A stretch of 64,000 nt of DNA from an uncultured Odoribacter sp. (GTDB taxonomy: Bacteria > Bacteroidota > Bacteroidia > Bacteroidales > Marinifilaceae), in the NCBI GenBank assembly GCA_910588375.1, contig CAJUQA010000019.1, positions 3,578-67,577 on the forward strand, written 5' to 3'. Within the stretch, counting starts at the first letter, position 1. Each line of letters begins with the position of its first letter. Below the pieces are notes generated by a model. That model ran no database searches, had not been told where the DNA came from, and saw only the letters and a list, made by a program, of their open reading frames with translations. Positions 61,053-64,000 of the stretch are shown here, one piece after another. The position numbers were made by a program, and so were the translations under genes.

Positions 61053-64000
61053 CTAATTTACTGGTGTAATCCGCACTTGTCCATGCCCGGTATTTCCCGT
61101 CATTGTACCCGTGCCCGCTAAATTTGGCATACCGACATAACTGCCTTTTGATGTTGTCCATTGATAGCCGGCACCGTCAATCATCACCGTATTGCTAAAA
61201 TAAAATCCGGAATAGTGAACAGCCTGTCCCGTGTGGATAATACTGGAAGAGGTTGAAGTTGCAGAAATCGCATCACAGCCGCTATGACCCGAGATAAACG
61301 ACGAACCACCTGCACCGGAACCGACAACATGATTTCCTGCACCCGCACCTCCTCCTCCATAATATCCACCACCCCCACCACCTCCATAATCATGATCGGG
61401 ATATCCCCCTACTCCCCAAATTCCATCCAACACATTATAGTTACGACTTCCACGTGTACCACCCTTAATTTGGGTACCTCCGGTGGCGATATAATATGCT
61501 CCATTTCCATCCAGTCTATAAAATTGCCCGGCATTTCCAATCAAGCCTCCACCTGCTCCTCCCACATTCCCATAATGATACCCATCAGCACCACCTCCTC
61601 CGGCAGCAACTATAATACGAGATTTTAATGAGATAAACGTATTCCATACTCCTCCTTCCAAACGAATATCTGCGGCACCTCCACCCGCACCACCTGATGG
61701 ATCATCTCTCCATGGGCTTTCAAAGCGACCACCACCCCCGCCATTATATGTTCTCCCTCCATTAGGTACCCCGGCATTCCCGACATACAAATAAAACATT
61801 CGGGATTTCGTCAATCTTATTTCTCCACTTACATAACCGCCGTATCCTCCTGATTTAGAACCTCCCCTCCAAGCACTGGCATTCCCTCCTTTTGCTCCCC
61901 AGGCTTCCATCTTGTATTTTCCCGGCGGTAACACGATACATTGTTCTTTGCCGATATAGCCCCATGTCCGGGCAGAGGCTAAAACAGTTACATTGCTAAC
62001 CTGAATATCCACCGTGAATACATCGGGACACTGTTCCCAACGAACCTCCAATGTATATTTCCCGTCTTTATAAAGATTGCTGACAAGTGCCGAATTATTT
62101 TCTTCACTCACCAAGAAATCCGGGAATCCGTTTACATTCCATTCATATTTTAATCCTCCCCACCGATGCGGTATCGCAACGGGGCAAGGGTCGAATATAT
62201 AAGAGGAAGCCACAAACGGCTCCGGCAAGACTTTTACCGTCACTTCATTACTTTCTGCTACCCCCATGGCACAAATGCCTGTACGTTTGAAAGTGTAAAC
62301 AACAGGAGCCGCGGTTTTATTTTCGAAATGTTCATACGTCAAGGATTCTCCACCGGCATTGGCAATAATATCGAATTTGGCTTCCCCCGGTTTCTTGACA
62401 TACCAGTTGTATTGAAAGCGTACATCGGGAAAATCGGGACAGGAAGCAGCCACAACGTTCAATACATCTGTTTCTCCCCAACAGGCCGTGTCTTGTGACA
62501 TTTTTATTTCTCCGCCATCAATCTTAATACCCGAAAGATTGTATACTCCGCGGAATCCAACGGTACTATCGCGTTGGGTGATGCTGGTAAAATAATTCAT
62601 TGCCTCTGTCCGGTCGGAAGTCCTCAGTAAATCATCCGCACTATTAAAGCCTCCGCCACGCACACCATAATAAGAAGTAGAAGCATTCCAAAGTGTTGGA
62701 TTGTATACTCCTGCGCCGCAACTACCGCCATTCAGATTGCTATAATTCACATTCGCACACAGTTCTTTCAGATTCCCGCTCATTTCCATAACAGCCCAAT
62801 ACGTTGCACCTGCCTGTGTCTGATTCGTTGCCGACGTGGCAAACAATCCGCAACGTACGGGACCGTTGATACTGTTTGTCGTACCGCTATTCACGTTCTT
62901 CAAATAACTCAATGCCTGTTCACGTTCATCCCCCCGATAATTTAAATCACTAAGAGAAGAAAGACGGTTCACTCCGTTGTTGGTATTCCAGGCGTATTCT
63001 CCTTTATCCGGTACTTGGGGATAGAAACGACGGCAAGCCTTTTCGTATTCCAATTCACTCATCGGACGTAAACCGCTCCAACTGCAATAAGCAATCATAT
63101 CCTCCACGCTCATGTAATTACAAGCCAATGTCTGACCGTCGTCTGTGGAAAACAAATCATTAGCGGGATTTAAATTATTACCAAACACGACGGGGGTATT
63201 TGCTTTTCGTTGTTCGATAAACACGATACCGTTCCGGCAACTCGGTTGGGCAATGTCCCCGAACACGTAATCCCCTCTCTTCATGGTAGCAAAGTTGTTA
63301 TTGGCAACCCGCGCTTTCTGTTGGTCGAGGGTCAGAGAGTTCAAAAACTCTACATACTGCTCCTGGCTCGTTTCGTATTTCATTACGTAAAAACCGGCAT
63401 ATCCTTTCGGATAGGAAGCCGCCAAGGAAACATTCGGCATACCGTTCTTGGCGGAAAGTGTCAAAGCACTTTCAGAGTCAATGACTACGGCAGCCGTGTC
63501 ACCAACAGCAAAACTTTTGTAAGAAGAAGCATCCCCCAAGTAATACGCCCCGTAAGGAACATATACCATTTCAATGGCGTGAACAGCAACGTAAATACCA
63601 TTCAATGCGTCACCGAAATCCGTAGAAGTTAAACCACTTCCCGTTAAAGGCCATTTCGCCTGTAGTCGTACACTCACATTCCCCTCTGAGATGCCGTTAC
63701 GCATGACGTACAAACCGTTTACCTTTCCGGCATTAGCACCTACCATGTAAGCGTAACCGCCTCCCTCGTTACCGGTAGCAGTACTCAATACGTGACCCGA
63801 TGAACTCAAATACGCATGCTGCCAGGGGTTCTCCAATCCCTGTTTCTTGAACTTGAAGAACACCCACGCGGCATCCCAATTGAAATCATCCCGCCAGGAG
63901 TTGTCCCAACGGAGGGTGACTTCAACAATGGCGGTATCGCCCGTGAAACCGGTCACTCGCGTTTTGCCCTCCACACGGATGTTGTTTGCTTTGACGCCCG
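61053..64000 (-). CDS. large secreted protein with FGE/SUMF1 domain and ALK-type glycine-rich domain (N-terminus beyond window)
   Basis: About 980 residues are visible; the frame continues off the right edge (in-frame GVKANNIR precedes the internal GTG at 63974), so signal peptide and start are missing. In order: an N-terminal beta domain; a formylglycine-generating-enzyme-like SUMF1 domain (about residues 145-480) with VPYGAYYLGDASSYKSF, YCSWSGLRPMSELEYEKACR and YGVRGGGFNSADDLL; Ig-like or PKD-like domains; and a glycine-rich domain (about 700-960) with YLYVGNAGVPNGGRTYNGGGGGRF and GGGGGGYYGGGGAG. It ends VRITPVN. SUMF1 domains here are probably non-catalytic binding folds. Likely a surface or matrix protein; substrate unknown. 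Confidence 0.82.
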   Translation of the reverse strand, partial: GVKANNIRVEGKTRVTGFTGDTAIVEVTLRWDNSWRDDFNWDAAWVFFKFKKQGLENPWQHAYLSSSGHVLSTATGNEGGGYAYMVGANAGKVNGLYVMRNGISEGNVSVRLQAKWPLTGSGLTSTDFGDALNGIYVAVHAIEMVYVPYGAYYLGDASSYKSFAVGDTAAVVIDSESALTLSAKNGMPNVSLAASYPKGYAGFYVMKYETSQEQYVEFLNSLTLDQQKARVANNNFATMKRGDYVFGDIAQPSCRNGIVFIEQRKANTPVVFGNNLNPANDLFSTDDGQTLACNYMSVEDMIAYCSWSGLRPMSELEYEKACRRFYPQVPDKGEYAWNTNNGVNRLSSLSDLNYRGDEREQALSYLKNVNSGTTNSINGPVRCGLFATSATNQTQAGATYWAVMEMSGNLKELCANVNYSNLNGGSCGAGVYNPTLWNASTSYYGVRGGGFNSADDLLRTSDRTEAMNYFTSITQRDSTVGFRGVYNLSGIKIDGGEIKMSQDTACWGETDVLNVVAASCPDFPDVRFQYNWYVKKPGEAKFDIIANAGGESLTYEHFENKTAAPVVYTFKRTGICAMGVAESNEVTVKVLPEPFVASSYIFDPCPVAIPHRWGGLKYEWNVNGFPDFLVSEENNSALVSNLYKDGKYTLEVRWEQCPDVFTVDIQVSNVTVLASARTWGYIGKEQCIVLPPGKYKMEAWGAKGGNASAWRGGSKSGGYGGYVSGEIRLTKSRMFYLYVGNAGVPNGGRTYNGGGGGRFESPWRDDPSGGAGGGAADIRLEGGVWNTFISLKSRIIVAAGGGGADGYHYGNVGGAGGGLIGNAGQFYRLDGNGAYYIATGGTQIKGGTRGSRNYNVLDGIWGVGGYPDHDYGGGGGGGYYGGGGAGAGNHVVGSGAGGSSFISGHSGCDAISATSTSSSIIHTGQAVHYSGFYFSNTVMIDGAGYQWTTSKGSYVGMPNLAGTGTMTGNTGHGQVRITPVN

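Overview
The window is chromosomal DNA from a member of the Bacteroidetes, most likely order Bacteroidales. The evidence is promoters of the TAnnTTTG type, a type III glutamine synthetase, a Bacteroidetes-type LptD, a GH84 enzyme very close to what I recall of BT_4395, the four-gene branching/debranching/GT4/GH57 glycogen cluster, and families such as DUF4199, DUF6261 and WbqC. A gut genus of the Odoribacter/Butyricimonas type is possible, but I cannot prove the genus. There are no rRNA genes, complete IS elements or CRISPR arrays.

Layout. 1-4.1 kb: recG (cut by the window edge), a degenerate methyltransferase-like gene, a PduO-type cobalamin adenosyltransferase and a chorismatase-like protein, closed by a strong terminator. 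4.2-17.7 kb: GH84 hexosaminidase, ABC-F ATPase, rlmB-type methyltransferase, lptD, an amidase, an MCE (MlaD) protein, dnaA, a YigZ protein and thymidine kinase. 17.9-21.4 kb: tRNA-Lys(UUU), an OPT transporter and peptidase T. 21.5-32 kb: a long minus-strand accessory block. 32-37 kb: an AlkZ-like protein, an MBL hydrolase, an SDR, an AsmA-like protein and a WbuC cupin. 37-41.7 kb: a leader with a terminator, glnN and a PurF paralogue. 41.7-53.9 kb: mostly housekeeping genes (GT2, DUF4199, LysM glucosaminidase, cdd, recR, recJ, lysS, gpsA, a GNAT-like protein, C11 peptidase, NlpC/P60, WbqC). 54.3-61 kb: the glycogen/alpha-glucan operon. 61-64 kb: the C-terminal part of a large secreted protein with an FGE/SUMF1 domain and a glycine-rich domain.

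The most interesting region is 22.6-29.7 kb, which is clearly AT-richer than its surroundings. It holds an apparently undescribed RiPP (ribosomally made, modified peptide) cluster. A 46-residue precursor (25627-25767), too short for ordinary ORF calling, ends in a Cys-rich core SASCSFCGMGCSGIVG. It has an unusually good Shine-Dalgarno and is followed by a radical SAM/SPASM maturase and an overlapping E. coli-type YcaO protein with a C-terminal Cys cluster. A hairpin between precursor and maturase probably sets their expression ratio.

Upstream on the same strand are tandem small genes (DUF6261, MORN repeats, a 39-residue hydrophobic peptide, a zinc ribbon, an SH3 membrane protein and a MORN-like membrane protein). 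They show duplicated gene junctions and a repeated N-terminal module. Further upstream, a 252-bp AT-rich segment is bounded by perfect 21-bp inverted repeats with 6-7-6 symmetry, like the sites of invertible promoters in Bacteroidetes. If that segment is a phase switch, it could control the accessory operon.

A second regulatory candidate is the glnN leader. A promoter at 37267 is followed by a 67-codon ORF that runs through an intrinsic terminator and stops 5 nt before glnN, which suggests control of nitrogen assimilation by attenuation.
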